Positions 13,086-22,062 are shown, counted from the first letter of the stretch. The stretch: DNA of 33,672 bases from Alphaproteobacteria bacterium (GCA_018650465.1 JABIFY010000110.1:1-33672); one strand, 5' to 3'. Numbers and translations: made by a program. Notes: generated by a model not told the origin, from the letters alone.

Positions 13086-13478
13086 TCAGGTATAGAGTTT
13101 GTCCGGGTCTATCAGGACCTCAGCAATTGTCTGCAATTCGTTGTCACGCCAGGCACGATAGAAACAGTCGCGGCGGCCGGTGTGACAGGCAACACCTTCT
13201 TGATCAACCTTTAACAATATCGTATCGCCATCACAATCGATCCGAAAATCGACCAGTTTCTGTATCTGATTTGAACTCTCTCCCTTGCGCCACAACTTGC
13301 CGCGAGAGCGCGAAAAATAGCATACGCGTCCGGTGGAGACCGTTTCCGTTACGGCCTCCTTGTTCATCCAGGCCATCATCAGGACCTCACCTGTGTCGTG
13401 CTGTTGGGCAATGGCAGCAACCAGGCCATCATCATTGAATTTGATCGCGTCGAGAAGGTCTGTTGTCTGGTCAGTCAT
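13086..13478 (-). CDS. hisI: Phosphoribosyl-AMP cyclohydrolase HisI
   Basis: This enzyme opens the adenine ring of phosphoribosyl-AMP in histidine biosynthesis. The characteristic metal-site segment is present: DFRIDCDGDTILLKVDQEGV, then ACHTGRRDCFYR, providing the Asp-x-Asp-x-Asp cluster and cysteine zinc ligands. VLMMAWMNKEA and a GRVCYFSRSRGKLWRKGESS stretch complete the active site. It is a monofunctional 130-residue form without the HisE domain, as usual in alphaproteobacteria. ATG 13478 follows a GGGAG site by seven bases; the longer upstream frame has no support. It is convergent with the reductase gene, with only nine bases between the stop codons, and sits away from other his genes. 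Confidence 0.95.
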   Translation of the reverse strand: MTDQTTDLLDAIKFNDDGLVAAIAQQHDTGEVLMMAWMNKEAVTETVSTGRVCYFSRSRGKLWRKGESSNQIQKLVDFRIDCDGDTILLKVDQEGVACHTGRRDCFYRAWRDNELQTIAEVLIDPDKLYT

Positions 13479-13864
13479 GGTCGGGCTCCCGGTATGGACG
13501 CCATATTTTAGCGCAAGCGCAATCGAGTGGCGAGAGCCGTGCTGATGTGGCAAGCCATCTTCGGACAGACATCATGAGAGAAAGCCAATATCCAGCCTTG
13601 GGAAATTCATATAAAAGGCTGAAAACAAGGGCGAAATGTAATCTTGTGTAATTGTTGTCCGCTTGGACAAACTCTGTTACGGTCCGTTCCCTAACTGACG
13701 AAACGTCGTCAGTTAAGACAGTTTCTGTGAAGCTGAAAACAAGACTAACAGCGTGTATTGTCCCGTTTGTAATGTGATGAAAACAGTCGGACCTTCGCTT
13801 GTCCCCTGCTTGAACATATTCAAATTGGTATACGAAGCGCCAAAAAATACAGGGAAGGCTTAAA
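13479..13864. other. Divergent control region of hisI and aapJ
   Basis: No gene is seen in these 386 bases. They contain an inverted repeat TTGTCC-GCTT-GGACAA (13655-13670) and a 9-bp hairpin (13692-13715). The AGGGAAGG ribosome site of aapJ is at the right end. A leader of the aap operon probably occupies the right half. Confidence 0.5.
13692..13715. promoter_or_regulatory. 9-bp inverted repeat upstream of aapJ
   Basis: TAACTGACG (13692-13700) and CGTCAGTTA (13707-13715) are perfect inverted arms around AAACGT, about 150 bp before aapJ. This may be an operator or leader hairpin; no T-run follows. Confidence 0.5.
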
Positions 13865-14878
13865 ATGAAAGCTCTCAAACTACTTGCTGCAACAGCTGCT
13901 CTGGCAGTTGTTTCTACTGCTGCTTCGGCAGCAACTCTCGATGACGTCAAGAAAAAAGGCTTTATCCAGTGTGGTGTTACCACTGGTCTGGTCGGCTTTG
14001 CCTCACCTGATGACAAAGGTGTCTGGAAAGGCTTTGACGTAGATTTTTGCCGCGCCATGTCTGCGGCGATCTTCGGTGACCCAATGAAAGTCAAATTCAC
14101 CCCAACCACTGGTAAAACCCGTTTTACCGCTTTGGCATCAGGTGAAATTGACGTTCTTGCCCGTAACACAACCTGGACCATGAGCCGTGATACTGATCTC
14201 GGTTTTGAGTTCATTGGTGTGAACTACTACGATGGTCAGGGCTTCATGATCCGCAAGTCTCTGGGTGTCAAATCAGCAACCGAGCTGAACGGCGCCAGCG
14301 TCTGCATCCAGACCGGTACAACCACCGAGCTGAACCTTGCTGACTATTTCCGCACCAACAAAATGAGCTTCACACCTGTTGTTGTTGAAGATGCAGCAGA
14401 AGCCCGTCAGAACTATGACAAAGGCGCATGTGACGTTTACACAACTGACCGTTCCGGTCTGGCTGCCCAGCGTTCTGTTCTGTCCGAGCCGGATGCACAC
14501 ATGGTTTTGCCTGAAATCATTTCCAAAGAGCCACTTGGCCCATTGGTTCGTCATGGCGACAACGCCTGGGGCGATCTTGCTCGCTGGACTTTGAACGTTC
14601 TGATTTCTGCTGAAGAGCTTGGTGTTACCATGGGCAACGCAGACAGCATGAAAACAGCCAACAATCCTGAAATCAAGCGTATGCTTGGTACAGAAGGTGA
14701 TCTTGGTGCCATGCTGGGTCTGGGCAAAGACTGGGGTTACAACATCCTTAAGGCTGTTGGTAACTACAGTGAAGTCTATGAGCGTAACATTGGTACGAAA
14801 ACAGCAGTTAACCTGGCCCGGGGCGTGAACGCGCTTTGGAACCAGGGCGGTATCCTTTATTCCGCACCGCTGCGTTAA
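13865..14878 (+). CDS. aapJ: General L-amino-acid ABC transporter substrate-binding protein AapJ
   Basis: Periplasmic binding protein of the broad-range L-amino-acid transporter. A signal peptide (KLLAATAALAVVSTAASA, cleavage before ATL) is followed by the AapJ-type start LDDVKKKGFIQCGVTTGLVG and the core VDFCRAMSAAIFGDPMKVKF, typical of polar amino-acid binding proteins. At 337 residues the length is normal for AapJ and longer than the usual single amino-acid binder. A GGGAAGG ribosome site precedes the ATG. It is the first gene of aapJQMP, and a terminator directly after it should give more binding protein than membrane components. Codon choice is noticeably more biased than in neighbours, as expected for a highly expressed gene. 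Confidence 0.96.
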   Translation: MKALKLLAATAALAVVSTAASAATLDDVKKKGFIQCGVTTGLVGFASPDDKGVWKGFDVDFCRAMSAAIFGDPMKVKFTPTTGKTRFTALASGEIDVLARNTTWTMSRDTDLGFEFIGVNYYDGQGFMIRKSLGVKSATELNGASVCIQTGTTTELNLADYFRTNKMSFTPVVVEDAAEARQNYDKGACDVYTTDRSGLAAQRSVLSEPDAHMVLPEIISKEPLGPLVRHGDNAWGDLARWTLNVLISAEELGVTMGNADSMKTANNPEIKRMLGTEGDLGAMLGLGKDWGYNILKAVGNYSEVYERNIGTKTAVNLARGVNALWNQGGILYSAPLR

Positions 14879-14892
14879 ATAAAACTGGAAGG

Positions 14893-14921
14893 GGCCGGGG
14901 GCAAAAATCCCCGGCCTTTTT
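14893..14921 (+). terminator. Terminator/attenuator between aapJ and aapQ
   Basis: GGCCGGGG (14893-14900) pairs with CCCCGGCC (14909-14916) across eight bases and is followed by five T. Partial readthrough would leave aapQMP expressed at a lower level than aapJ, a common arrangement for binding-protein operons. Confidence 0.9.
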
Positions 14922-15051
14922 CGCTTTAGGGTGCGAATGAATAATCGGCCCAATTAAAGGCCGGGGGGTGTCAGCCCTAAAAAATTGACAATCAATAATA
15001 TTCGCACTCATTTGTATCGTATTGAATCGAAACAAACGGGGGGGGCGTCTC

Positions 15052-16248
15052 ATGACAATTGAGACCGTCGATACCCAGCCAAAGCCAAATCTGTTGAATG
15101 ACCCCAAATTCAGGGCCATCGCTGCGCAGATTGTCGTTGTTGTGCTGTTCGTATCATTTGTTGCCTACATCATCAGTAATACAGCCGTGAATCTGGAAAA
15201 ACTTGGCATCAAAGCCGGTTTTGAATTTCTCGGTTTGCAGGCTGGTTTCATGCCAACCAGTCCAAACTTCAACCTGACAGACTTCGACGTCAACAAAGAC
15301 ACCCATATGGATGTTTTTTGGCTCGGGCTGGTCAATACGCTTTTGATTGCAGTGTTAGGTATTATTGCTGCAACCATTGTCGGTTTCGTGTTTGGTGTAT
15401 TGCGGTTGTCCAAAAACCCATTAGTGAATTTCGTCGCTGCAGCTTATATCGAAGGCGTTCGTAATATTCCTTTGCTGTTGCAAATCCTTGTCTGGTATTT
15501 CGGAGTTCTATTGGCATTACCCATCGTCAAGCAATCGATTAATATGGGCGATCTGGTCTTCCTGAACAACCGTTATCTGGTCGCTCCGGCCCCGATATTC
15601 GAAGATGGATTTGGCTTTGTCACTATTGCCTTCATTATCGGCATCGTCGCCACTTTCTTTTTGGCTAGATGGGCGCACAAGAGGCAAGATACAACAGGTC
15701 AACAATTCCCGATCTTCTATTCCGCTCTGGGTTTAATTATCGGATTTCCGATTTTGGTGTTGCTGGCAATGGGTGTACCGTTGAACTGGAATATTCCAGA
15801 ACTCAAAGGGTTCAACTTTGTTGGTGGTGTACAGATAACCTCGCAGTTGACGGCGCTTTTCCTTGCCCTGACATTTTACACAGGCTCATTCATCGCCGAG
15901 AATGTCCGTGCCGGTATTTTGGCTGTCAGTCATGGTCAAACAGAGGCTGCATATGCCCTTGGTCTACGTCCGAACCGAACGATGTCACTGATTGTAATAC
16001 CGCAGGCCATGCGGGTTGTGGTGCCGCCGGTCACCAGTCAGTATCTGAACCTCACCAAGAACTCTTCTCTGGCAATTGCCATTGGCTATCCGGACATCGT
16101 GAACGTTTTTATGGGGATATCCCTGAACCAAACCGGCAAGGCCATTGAAATCATCGGCATGACGATGGGCGTGTATCTGACAATCTCGCTGCTCATTTCC
16201 ATGTTCATGAACTGGTACAACAAGCGCGTCGCGCTGGTGGAGCGTTAA
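15052..16248 (+). CDS. aapQ: General L-amino-acid ABC transporter permease AapQ
   Basis: This is one of the two inner-membrane permeases. It is 398 residues long from ATG 15052, with an N-terminal membrane helix (VVVVLFVSFVAYIISNTAV), a long periplasmic-loop insertion characteristic of AapQ, and the C-terminal transport domain with its EAA loop (HGQTEAAYALGLRPNRTMS, then LIVIPQAMRVVVPP). AapQ pairs with AapM and AapP. The upstream TTG frame adds ten residues without support. A G-rich run lies before the ATG, so ribosome binding looks weak, consistent with lower expression than aapJ. aapM begins four bases after its stop. Confidence 0.95.
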   Translation: MTIETVDTQPKPNLLNDPKFRAIAAQIVVVVLFVSFVAYIISNTAVNLEKLGIKAGFEFLGLQAGFMPTSPNFNLTDFDVNKDTHMDVFWLGLVNTLLIAVLGIIAATIVGFVFGVLRLSKNPLVNFVAAAYIEGVRNIPLLLQILVWYFGVLLALPIVKQSINMGDLVFLNNRYLVAPAPIFEDGFGFVTIAFIIGIVATFFLARWAHKRQDTTGQQFPIFYSALGLIIGFPILVLLAMGVPLNWNIPELKGFNFVGGVQITSQLTALFLALTFYTGSFIAENVRAGILAVSHGQTEAAYALGLRPNRTMSLIVIPQAMRVVVPPVTSQYLNLTKNSSLAIAIGYPDIVNVFMGISLNQTGKAIEIIGMTMGVYLTISLLISMFMNWYNKRVALVER

Positions 16249-16251
16249 GTC

Positions 16252-17538
16252 ATGAGCAAAGCATTTGTAAGGACTGAATTTCATCCTGACCTGCCACCTC
16301 CGGCGTCCGAACGGGGCGTTGTTGGCTGGCTTCGCCACAATCTGTTCAGCACCTGGTATAATTCGCTTGCGACGCTGGTCATTTTTTATCTGGCGTACCT
16401 GGCAATACCTCCAATCATTGACTGGACACTGATTTCAGCCGTCTGGGAAGCCAACGATTATAAGGAGTGCAAGGCCGCAGGTTCCGGAGCCTGTTGGGGC
16501 ATGATTGACAAGCGTTTCAATCTCTTCATGTACGGCTTTTACAAGGCCGAACATTTCTGGCGTCCGAACCTCACTTTGATCATCTTTATCGTCGCCATGT
16601 TGCCGGTTCTGTTCGACAAGCTACCGGGCAAAAACATCTGTGCGCCTTTCCTGATATTAGGGTATCCGGCTGTCGCCCTTGCCTTGATCAGGGGCCCGAT
16701 TGAAATGAGTTCTTTTCAATCTCCAATCGGGATTGCTGTCTGGGTAGCCTTGTTTGCCGGGTCTGTTTTCATGGGCCATAGAGGTGCCAAGACGGCGAAT
16801 GCCGTGATGTCAGGCATCGGATATACCGCCGCCTACTTTATTCTGTTTATCGTCTTCGCGTCCTGGGGACTGGGGCTTGAGCCAACGGAAACAGATACAT
16901 ATGGCGGCTTGTTGCTTACCCTGATCCTTGCGGGTGTGGGTATCGCAGTGGCGTTACCGCTGGGTATTCTTTTGGCGTTGGGCCGTCGTGCCAGCAGCAT
17001 GCCGATTATCCAGATGCTGTGTATTGGTTTCATTGAAATCATCCGCTCTGTGCCTCTGATTTCAGTGTTGTTCATGGCGCAGTTCATGTTGCCACTGTTC
17101 ATGCCGGAGGGCATGAAGTTTGACAATGTCATGCGGGCGCTTGTTGGTTTCTCACTGTTTGCAGCGGCCTATATGGCAGAAGTTGTACGCGGTGGATTAC
17201 AGGCCATTCCCAAGGGGCAGTTTGAAGCAGCCGACAGTCTTGGTCTCAATTTCTATCTGAACATGCGGCTTATTGTTTTGCCGCAAGCTCTGAAGATTGT
17301 GATTCCCGGTATCGTCAGCACCTTCATCGGTTTGTTCAAGGATACGTCACTTGTCAGCATCATCGGTCTTGCCGATCTGCTGTTGGTGGCAAAGCAGTCT
17401 TATACAGACGCGAACTGGCTGGGACTTGAGCATACGGCGTATGTCTATATCGCCGTTATCTACTTCTGCATTTGCTTCAGTATGTCGCGGTATTCGATGT
17501 ACCTCGAACGGAAGCTTCATACTGGACACAAACGCTAA
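16252..17538 (+). CDS. aapM: General L-amino-acid ABC transporter permease AapM
   Basis: Second permease, 428 residues. The N-terminal region carries hydrophobic helices and a long loop with conserved tryptophans (WEANDYKECKAAGSGACWGM). The C-terminal third is the transport domain with its own EAA-type loop (KGQFEAADSLGLNFYLNMRL followed by IVLPQALKIVIPG). Length and order match AapM. Spacing of three bases after aapQ indicates a single transcript and coupled translation. The pair AapQ/AapM should form the channel energised by AapP for uptake of many L-amino acids from the periplasm. Confidence 0.95.
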   Translation: MSKAFVRTEFHPDLPPPASERGVVGWLRHNLFSTWYNSLATLVIFYLAYLAIPPIIDWTLISAVWEANDYKECKAAGSGACWGMIDKRFNLFMYGFYKAEHFWRPNLTLIIFIVAMLPVLFDKLPGKNICAPFLILGYPAVALALIRGPIEMSSFQSPIGIAVWVALFAGSVFMGHRGAKTANAVMSGIGYTAAYFILFIVFASWGLGLEPTETDTYGGLLLTLILAGVGIAVALPLGILLALGRRASSMPIIQMLCIGFIEIIRSVPLISVLFMAQFMLPLFMPEGMKFDNVMRALVGFSLFAAAYMAEVVRGGLQAIPKGQFEAADSLGLNFYLNMRLIVLPQALKIVIPGIVSTFIGLFKDTSLVSIIGLADLLLVAKQSYTDANWLGLEHTAYVYIAVIYFCICFSMSRYSMYLERKLHTGHKR

Positions 17539-17553
17539 AGAGGGGCATGGAAA

Positions 17554-18327
17554 ATGTCTGACACAAACACAGCAGCAGCCGACAATAGTGGACCTGCAAT
17601 TACGATTAGCGCCATGCACAAGTGGTATGGTGACTTTCATGTCCTGAAGGATATCAACCTGACGGTGGAGCGCGGCGAACGTATCGTTGTTTGCGGTCCT
17701 TCCGGGTCCGGTAAATCAACAATGATCAGGTGTATTAACCGTCTGGAGGAGCACCAGAAGGGTAGTATCAATGTCAGTGGCATTGAACTGACGAACGATC
17801 TCAAGAACATTGATACGATCCGACGTGAAGTCGGCATGGTGTTCCAGCATTTCAATCTGTTCCCGCATTTAACGGTGTTGCAGAATTGCACGTTAGCCCC
17901 GATCTGGGTGCGCAAGATGCCCAAGGCCGAAGCCGAAGAAATAGCCATGAAATATCTTGAGCGGGTGAAAATTCCTGAACAGGCCCAGAAGTTTCCTGGA
18001 CAATTATCAGGTGGTCAGCAACAGCGTGTGGCTATCGCTCGTAGCCTCTGTATGAATCCGGAGATCATGCTGTTTGACGAACCAACTTCAGCCCTTGATC
18101 CGGAGATGATCAAGGAAGTGCTGGACGTGATGGTTGATCTGGCCAAGGAGGGCATGACCATGCTGGTTGTCACCCACGAAATGGGTTTTGCCAAGCAGGT
18201 CGCTGATCGAGTGATCTTTATGGACGGCGGAGAGATCATTGAGCAGAATGAGCCCAATGAATTTTTCGACAACCCGCAAAGTGACCGAACCAAACTGTTC
18301 CTGAGCCAGATTTTGGGCCACAGTTAA
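17554..18327 (+). CDS. aapP: General L-amino-acid ABC transporter ATPase AapP
   Basis: ATP-binding protein of the Aap importer, 257 residues. Walker A is at residues 48-56 (GPSGSGKST), the Q-loop lies in [15 protein letters not shown], the signature is [15 protein letters not shown], Walker B is [13 protein letters not shown] and the switch histidine is in [11 protein letters not shown]. These match the polar amino-acid importer ATPases (GlnQ/AapP group). Fifteen bases separate it from aapM, containing a GAGGGG-like ribosome site. The operon ends here at a strong terminator. Confidence 0.96.
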   Translation: MSDTNTAAADNSGPAITISAMHKWYGDFHVLKDINLTVERGERIVVCGPSGSGKSTMIRCINRLEEHQKGSINVSGIELTNDLKNIDTIRREVGMVFQHFNLFPHLTVLQNCTLAPIWVRKMPKAEAEEIAMKYLERVKIPEQAQKFPGQLSGGQQQRVAIARSLCMNPEIMLFDEPTSALDPEMIKEVLDVMVDLAKEGMTMLVVTHEMGFAKQVADRVIFMDGGEIIEQNEPNEFFDNPQSDRTKLFLSQILGHS

Positions 18328-18349
18328 CAGGGCTGTCTTCGCAAAAATA

Positions 18350-18383
18350 ATGCCCGGTGGAGAAATTCACCGGGCATTTTTTT
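18350..18383. terminator. Strong bidirectional terminator
   Basis: ATGCCCGGTG (18350-18359) pairs perfectly with CACCGGGCAT (18368-18377) over eight bases. On the plus strand seven T follow; on the minus strand ATTATTTTT follows. It ends the aap operon and, from the other side, the cysK-alaX-sseA-GNAT run. Confidence 0.92.
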
Positions 18384-18400
18384 CGGTCGCTATACTTAAT

Positions 18401-19345
18401 CTACAATAAAAACTCGGTTTCGATCTTTTGATCATAAACGTCGAACCCGGCCTTTTGATACATAGGCAGAGCTCGCGGGTGATCCAGATCGCAGGTGTGA
18501 AGCCACACACGATCAGGGCCAAGGGACCAGGCATGACGGATGGTCCAATCAAGCAACCAGGGCCCCAGTTTGCGGCCAATGAAATGTGGCATGATGCCGA
18601 AATACAAAAGTTCGATGTCGTTGTCGGTGCGTCGGTCCAGTTGGGCGAGGCCAGCCGGTTCTCCATCCACATACAAGACAAACACATCGACTTTTTCATC
18701 TTGCAGAATGGCAGCAAGATCTTCGTCGCTCATCAAACGAACGTCGGTCCAGTTATAGTCTTCGCCAATGGTGTTAAAAAGGTAGCGGTAAAAGGCAACG
18801 CTGGTTTTGTCTGATCGCAACACTGCATGTTTGTCGGTGGGCGAGGGCAGGCGCGCGCGCTCCAAAGCCTGGGTCATCTGCAAATAAGTTACCGTCGACT
18901 CTACGGACCTTTTCACCGCGATATGCTCGCGACCATCCAGACGACGCGAGAGAACCTGAACCGGTTCCTGCACATAACCGAGCTTCTCATAGAACGCCTT
19001 GGCCACCATGTTGATGTCCCGCACGAGGAGTTCGACCTTCGGTAAATTGCGAACCGTCAACCAATCCTCTGCTGCCGTGACGATCTGGCGACCCAACCCC
19101 TGGCGTTGGTGATTGGGGGAGGTGGCCAGATAATAATACCAGCCCCGATGACCATCGTGCCCGACCATAACTGTAGCGACAAGGTTTCCACCCAGTTCGC
19201 CGACCAAAACGGTGCCATGTCCTGACTCCAGGCAAAGGGAAATATCCTGCGCCGGGTCGTTCAGCGGATTAACATCAAGGCCACATTCAGTCCAAAGTGC
19301 GATGACCTTTTCCAGATCATCGTTTTCAAAGGGCCGTATGTCCAT
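18401..19345 (-). CDS. Tandem GNAT acetyltransferase (YpeA-like + second GNAT domain), 314 aa
   Basis: This protein carries two acetyl-CoA-dependent N-acetyltransferase domains. The N-terminal half (about residues 1-140) resembles YpeA-type acetyltransferases: WTECGLDVNPLNDP, then GHDGHRGWYYYLATSPNHQR ahead of the Q-R-Q-G-L-G acetyl-CoA loop, and FYEKLGYVQE. The C-terminal half has a second, looser fold with LYFGIMPHFIGRKLGPWLLD and ALPMYQKAGFDVYD. Such fusions are less common than single domains; the substrate is unknown. ATG 19345 overlaps the sseA stop by one base (TGATG), so translation is coupled to the sulfurtransferase. It is the last gene of the minus-strand run. Confidence 0.85.
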   Translation of the reverse strand: MDIRPFENDDLEKVIALWTECGLDVNPLNDPAQDISLCLESGHGTVLVGELGGNLVATVMVGHDGHRGWYYYLATSPNHQRQGLGRQIVTAAEDWLTVRNLPKVELLVRDINMVAKAFYEKLGYVQEPVQVLSRRLDGREHIAVKRSVESTVTYLQMTQALERARLPSPTDKHAVLRSDKTSVAFYRYLFNTIGEDYNWTDVRLMSDEDLAAILQDEKVDVFVLYVDGEPAGLAQLDRRTDNDIELLYFGIMPHFIGRKLGPWLLDWTIRHAWSLGPDRVWLHTCDLDHPRALPMYQKAGFDVYDQKIETEFLL

Positions 19346-20193
19346 CAAGGTTCTATCGGAAGATCGTCCCGGCCACCCCATTCGGACCACGAACCGTCAT
19401 AAACGGCATTTTGGCGTTGACCAACAAGATGCAGGGCAAATACCAGCAACGATGCCGACACACCTGAGCCACAAGTGGCCACGATGGGCTTTTTCATATC
19501 CAGTCCAGCGGAAGCAAATGCCTGCTTGATGTCTGTGGCAGGCAGCATGGTTTTGTCGTCGTCGATGACTTCAATGTAGGGCACGCAGACGCTGCCGGGA
19601 ATGTGACCACTGCGCATACCTTCACGGGGTTCCGGGGCAACGCCATCGAACCTGGCTTGTGCCCTGGCATCGACAACCTGTTCTTTTTTACTGTCGATGT
19701 TGGCTAGCATCTGATCCACATAGCGGATCATGGTGCTGTTCAGGCGGGCTGTGAAATGGCGCTCGCGCGGTGTCGGTGGCAAGTCCTCCAGGGCACGGCC
19801 TTCGGCTTTCCACTTGTTGAAACCGCCATCCAGAATGGCAACATCGTCATGGCCAAAGGTGCGCAACATCCACCAGGCGCGAGCGGCGGCCAACATGCTG
19901 CCGCCATCATAAACAACAACACGATTACCATCACCGATGCCCAGCTTTCGCATGCGGCTGGAAAATTTTTCCGGGCTTGGCATCATATGTGGCAGGTCAC
20001 TGTCTGTATCGGAGATGTCGTTGATATCGAAACGCACAGCACCCGGAATATGCGCTTCGTCATATTCAGTGGCGGGATCGCGATTCTCGGCCGGCAGGTA
20101 CCATGAGGCATCAACGACACGGACATCGGGCGCCGAAATGTGATTAGCGAGCCAGTCGGTCGTTACCAGGGATTGGGGATTTGCGTAGTCCAT
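19345..20193 (-). CDS. sseA: 3-mercaptopyruvate sulfurtransferase SseA
   Basis: Two-domain rhodanese-family enzyme that transfers sulfur from 3-mercaptopyruvate, a cysteine-derived donor, to thiols or cyanide. The inactive N-terminal domain reads VRVVDASWYLP, HIPGAVRFDI and VVVYDGGSMLAAARAWWMLR. The C-terminal domain holds the catalytic loop C-G-S-G-V-S-A at about residue 241, which points to mercaptopyruvate rather than thiosulfate sulfurtransferase, followed by VYDGSWSEWG. Of the two possible starts, ATG 20193 fits the family N-terminus. The neighbours are cysK and alaX upstream and the coupled acetyltransferase downstream, a sulfur-amino-acid setting. Confidence 0.93.
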   Translation of the reverse strand: MDYANPQSLVTTDWLANHISAPDVRVVDASWYLPAENRDPATEYDEAHIPGAVRFDINDISDTDSDLPHMMPSPEKFSSRMRKLGIGDGNRVVVYDGGSMLAAARAWWMLRTFGHDDVAILDGGFNKWKAEGRALEDLPPTPRERHFTARLNSTMIRYVDQMLANIDSKKEQVVDARAQARFDGVAPEPREGMRSGHIPGSVCVPYIEVIDDDKTMLPATDIKQAFASAGLDMKKPIVATCGSGVSASLLVFALHLVGQRQNAVYDGSWSEWGGRDDLPIEP

Positions 20194-20227
20194 AAGTGGG
20201 TCCGTTGAAAAGTTATGATTTGTTATG

Positions 20228-20935
20228 TCAGTCGGCAAAGGCTACGGAAACACGACGGTTTTGGCGACCCTTTTTCTTGATTTTTGTGATCTCAACCCGG
20301 CCTATTTCACCGATGTTCGCAACATGTGTACCGCCGCAAGGCTGTAGATCCAGATCATTGATGCGGATCAGGCGAACGTGCCCGAACCCGGTGGGGGGCT
20401 GCACACTCATGGTCTTGACCAGTTCCGGTTTGGCCGCCAGTTCTTCGTCCGTGATCCATTCGATGGTCAAAGGCTGGTTTGTCGCAATCAACCGGTTCAG
20501 CTCTATCGTTAATTCTGTTTTGTCCAGCACGGCTTCCGGCAAGTCGAAATCCAGCCGCCCCTTACCATCGTTGATCTGACCACCTGTCACAGGGTAGGGC
20601 AATACTGCCGACAGAACATGCAGACAAGTGTGCATACGCATCAACCGATGCCGCCGGTCCCAATCCAGTTCAGCTGAAACCTTGTCGCCGACAATCAGGG
20701 TGGGGCCGTTGTCTGCAGCGATATGGATGACGCTGTCTGGGGCATCTCCCTTACGAGCGTCGACAATGCCAACTTCGCGTCCGTCACTGGTTTTCAACAA
20801 ACCGGTATCCCCTGGCTGACCACCGCCGGCCGGGTAAAAAACGGTGCGATCAAGTGTGATGGCGTTGCCATCAACTGCTGTAACAGTCGCGTCACAGGAT
20901 TTGGCGTAGGTGTCGTCTCGGTAGAGAGCTTCCAT
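20228..20935 (-). CDS. Alanyl-tRNA editing protein AlaX (AlaX-M type)
   Basis: Free-standing editing domain that hydrolyses Ser-tRNA-Ala (or Gly-tRNA-Ala). The GGGQPGDTG motif near residue 39 supports the medium AlaX-M form. Zinc ligands are H102 and H106 (MHTCLHVL) and C200 with H204 (PCGGTHVAN). At 235 residues it is normal length for AlaX-M. ATG 20935 has a weak GGAAC site; a TTG six bases upstream is an alternative. It follows cysK by 28 bases and precedes sseA by 34, so all are likely one transcript. Serine misactivation relates to the cysteine branch, because serine is the precursor of O-acetylserine. Confidence 0.93.
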   Translation of the reverse strand: MEALYRDDTYAKSCDATVTAVDGNAITLDRTVFYPAGGGQPGDTGLLKTSDGREVGIVDARKGDAPDSVIHIAADNGPTLIVGDKVSAELDWDRRHRLMRMHTCLHVLSAVLPYPVTGGQINDGKGRLDFDLPEAVLDKTELTIELNRLIATNQPLTIEWITDEELAAKPELVKTMSVQPPTGFGHVRLIRINDLDLQPCGGTHVANIGEIGRVEITKIKKKGRQNRRVSVAFAD

Positions 20936-20963
20936 AATCAATCAGTTCCAAAGAGGGGGATGG

Positions 20964-21965
20964 CTATTCAAGCCAGGGGGCGACGGGCAAGCCCTTTTCG
21001 CGCAGAAAGTCAGGGTTAAACAGGCGACTGGCATAGCGGTCACCGGAATCGCAAAGCAATGTGACAATGGTATGACCAGGACCCAGTTCGCGGGCGATAC
21101 GGACAGCGCCGGCAATGTTGATACCAGACGAGCCACCCAGTACCAGGCCTTCATGCTGGATCAGGTCAAAGACGGTTTGCACGACTTCTGTATCCGGAAT
21201 CTGGTAAGGCATATCCACTTCCAGTTCGGTCAGGTTGGCCGTGATGCGGCCCTGGCCAATGCCTTCGGTAATGGATGATCCTTCGGATTTTAACTCGCCA
21301 CTTTTGTAGTAATTGTAGAGCGCCGCACCATTTGGATCAGCGAGGCCAATTTTCACATCCGGGTTCTTTTCCTTCAGGGCCTTGGCAACACCGCCGAGAG
21401 AGCCACCGGAACCTACAGCACAGATGAAGGCATCGACCTTGCCATCGGTTTGGTTCCAGATTTCCGGGCCTGTGGTTTGATAGTGAATGTCGCGGTTGGC
21501 AACATTGTCAAACTGGTTGGCCCATATGGCACCAAATTCTTCCTGTTCGTTGATCTCGGCGGCAAGACGTCCGGAAAACTTCACATAATTGTTCGGATCT
21601 TTGTAGGGCAGCGCAGGCACCTGGCGTAATTCGGCCCCGCACATGCGGATCATGGCTTTTTTCTCTTCTGACTGGGTTTCCGGGATGACAATGATAGAGC
21701 GATACCCCAAGGCATCGCCAACAAGAGCAAGACCAATGCCGGTATTCCCTGCGGTCCCCTCGACAATGACACCACCAGGCTTTAGCGAGCCGTCAGCCTC
21801 TGCTGCCCGGATCATGCCCAAAGCTGCCCGGTCCTTGACCGATCCTCCAGGGTTCAGGAACTCCGCCTTGCCCAGTATTTCACAACCGGTTTCATCCGAG
21901 ACCTTGCGAAGTCTGATCAGGGGAGTGTTACCTATGGTTTCAATCAATCCATTGCGGATATTCAT
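20964..21965 (-). CDS. cysK: Cysteine synthase A (O-acetylserine sulfhydrylase)
   Basis: PLP-dependent enzyme that makes cysteine from O-acetylserine and sulfide. The PLP lysine is K44 in PGGSVKDRAA. The substrate loop EGTAGNTGIGLALV, the phosphate-binding GSGGSLGG and the CDSGDRYASRLF end segment are all present. It is 333 residues long, a normal length. The AGN rather than SGN in the asparagine loop is a known variant of this family. It is the first gene of the minus-strand run cysK-alaX-sseA-GNAT. The roughly 97 bases between it and the CigR-like gene should hold the promoter. A cystathionine beta-synthase-like reaction is a less likely alternative. Confidence 0.92.
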   Translation of the reverse strand: MNIRNGLIETIGNTPLIRLRKVSDETGCEILGKAEFLNPGGSVKDRAALGMIRAAEADGSLKPGGVIVEGTAGNTGIGLALVGDALGYRSIIVIPETQSEEKKAMIRMCGAELRQVPALPYKDPNNYVKFSGRLAAEINEQEEFGAIWANQFDNVANRDIHYQTTGPEIWNQTDGKVDAFICAVGSGGSLGGVAKALKEKNPDVKIGLADPNGAALYNYYKSGELKSEGSSITEGIGQGRITANLTELEVDMPYQIPDTEVVQTVFDLIQHEGLVLGGSSGINIAGAVRIARELGPGHTIVTLLCDSGDRYASRLFNPDFLREKGLPVAPWLE

Positions 21966-22062
21966 ATCTACGTGCCTGTCTTTTTATTGCGCCCTATGAG
22001 AAATCTAATCATCCCGGTTCGAACCTTCAAGTTACGCGGGTGTGATCAATCGAGCCAAACTT

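Noticed and set aside
14273-14953. Long minus-strand open frame of about 226 codons inside aapJ
   Set aside because: It is a shadow of the codon-biased aapJ gene, with cysteine-rich and non-protein-like composition, and no ribosome site.
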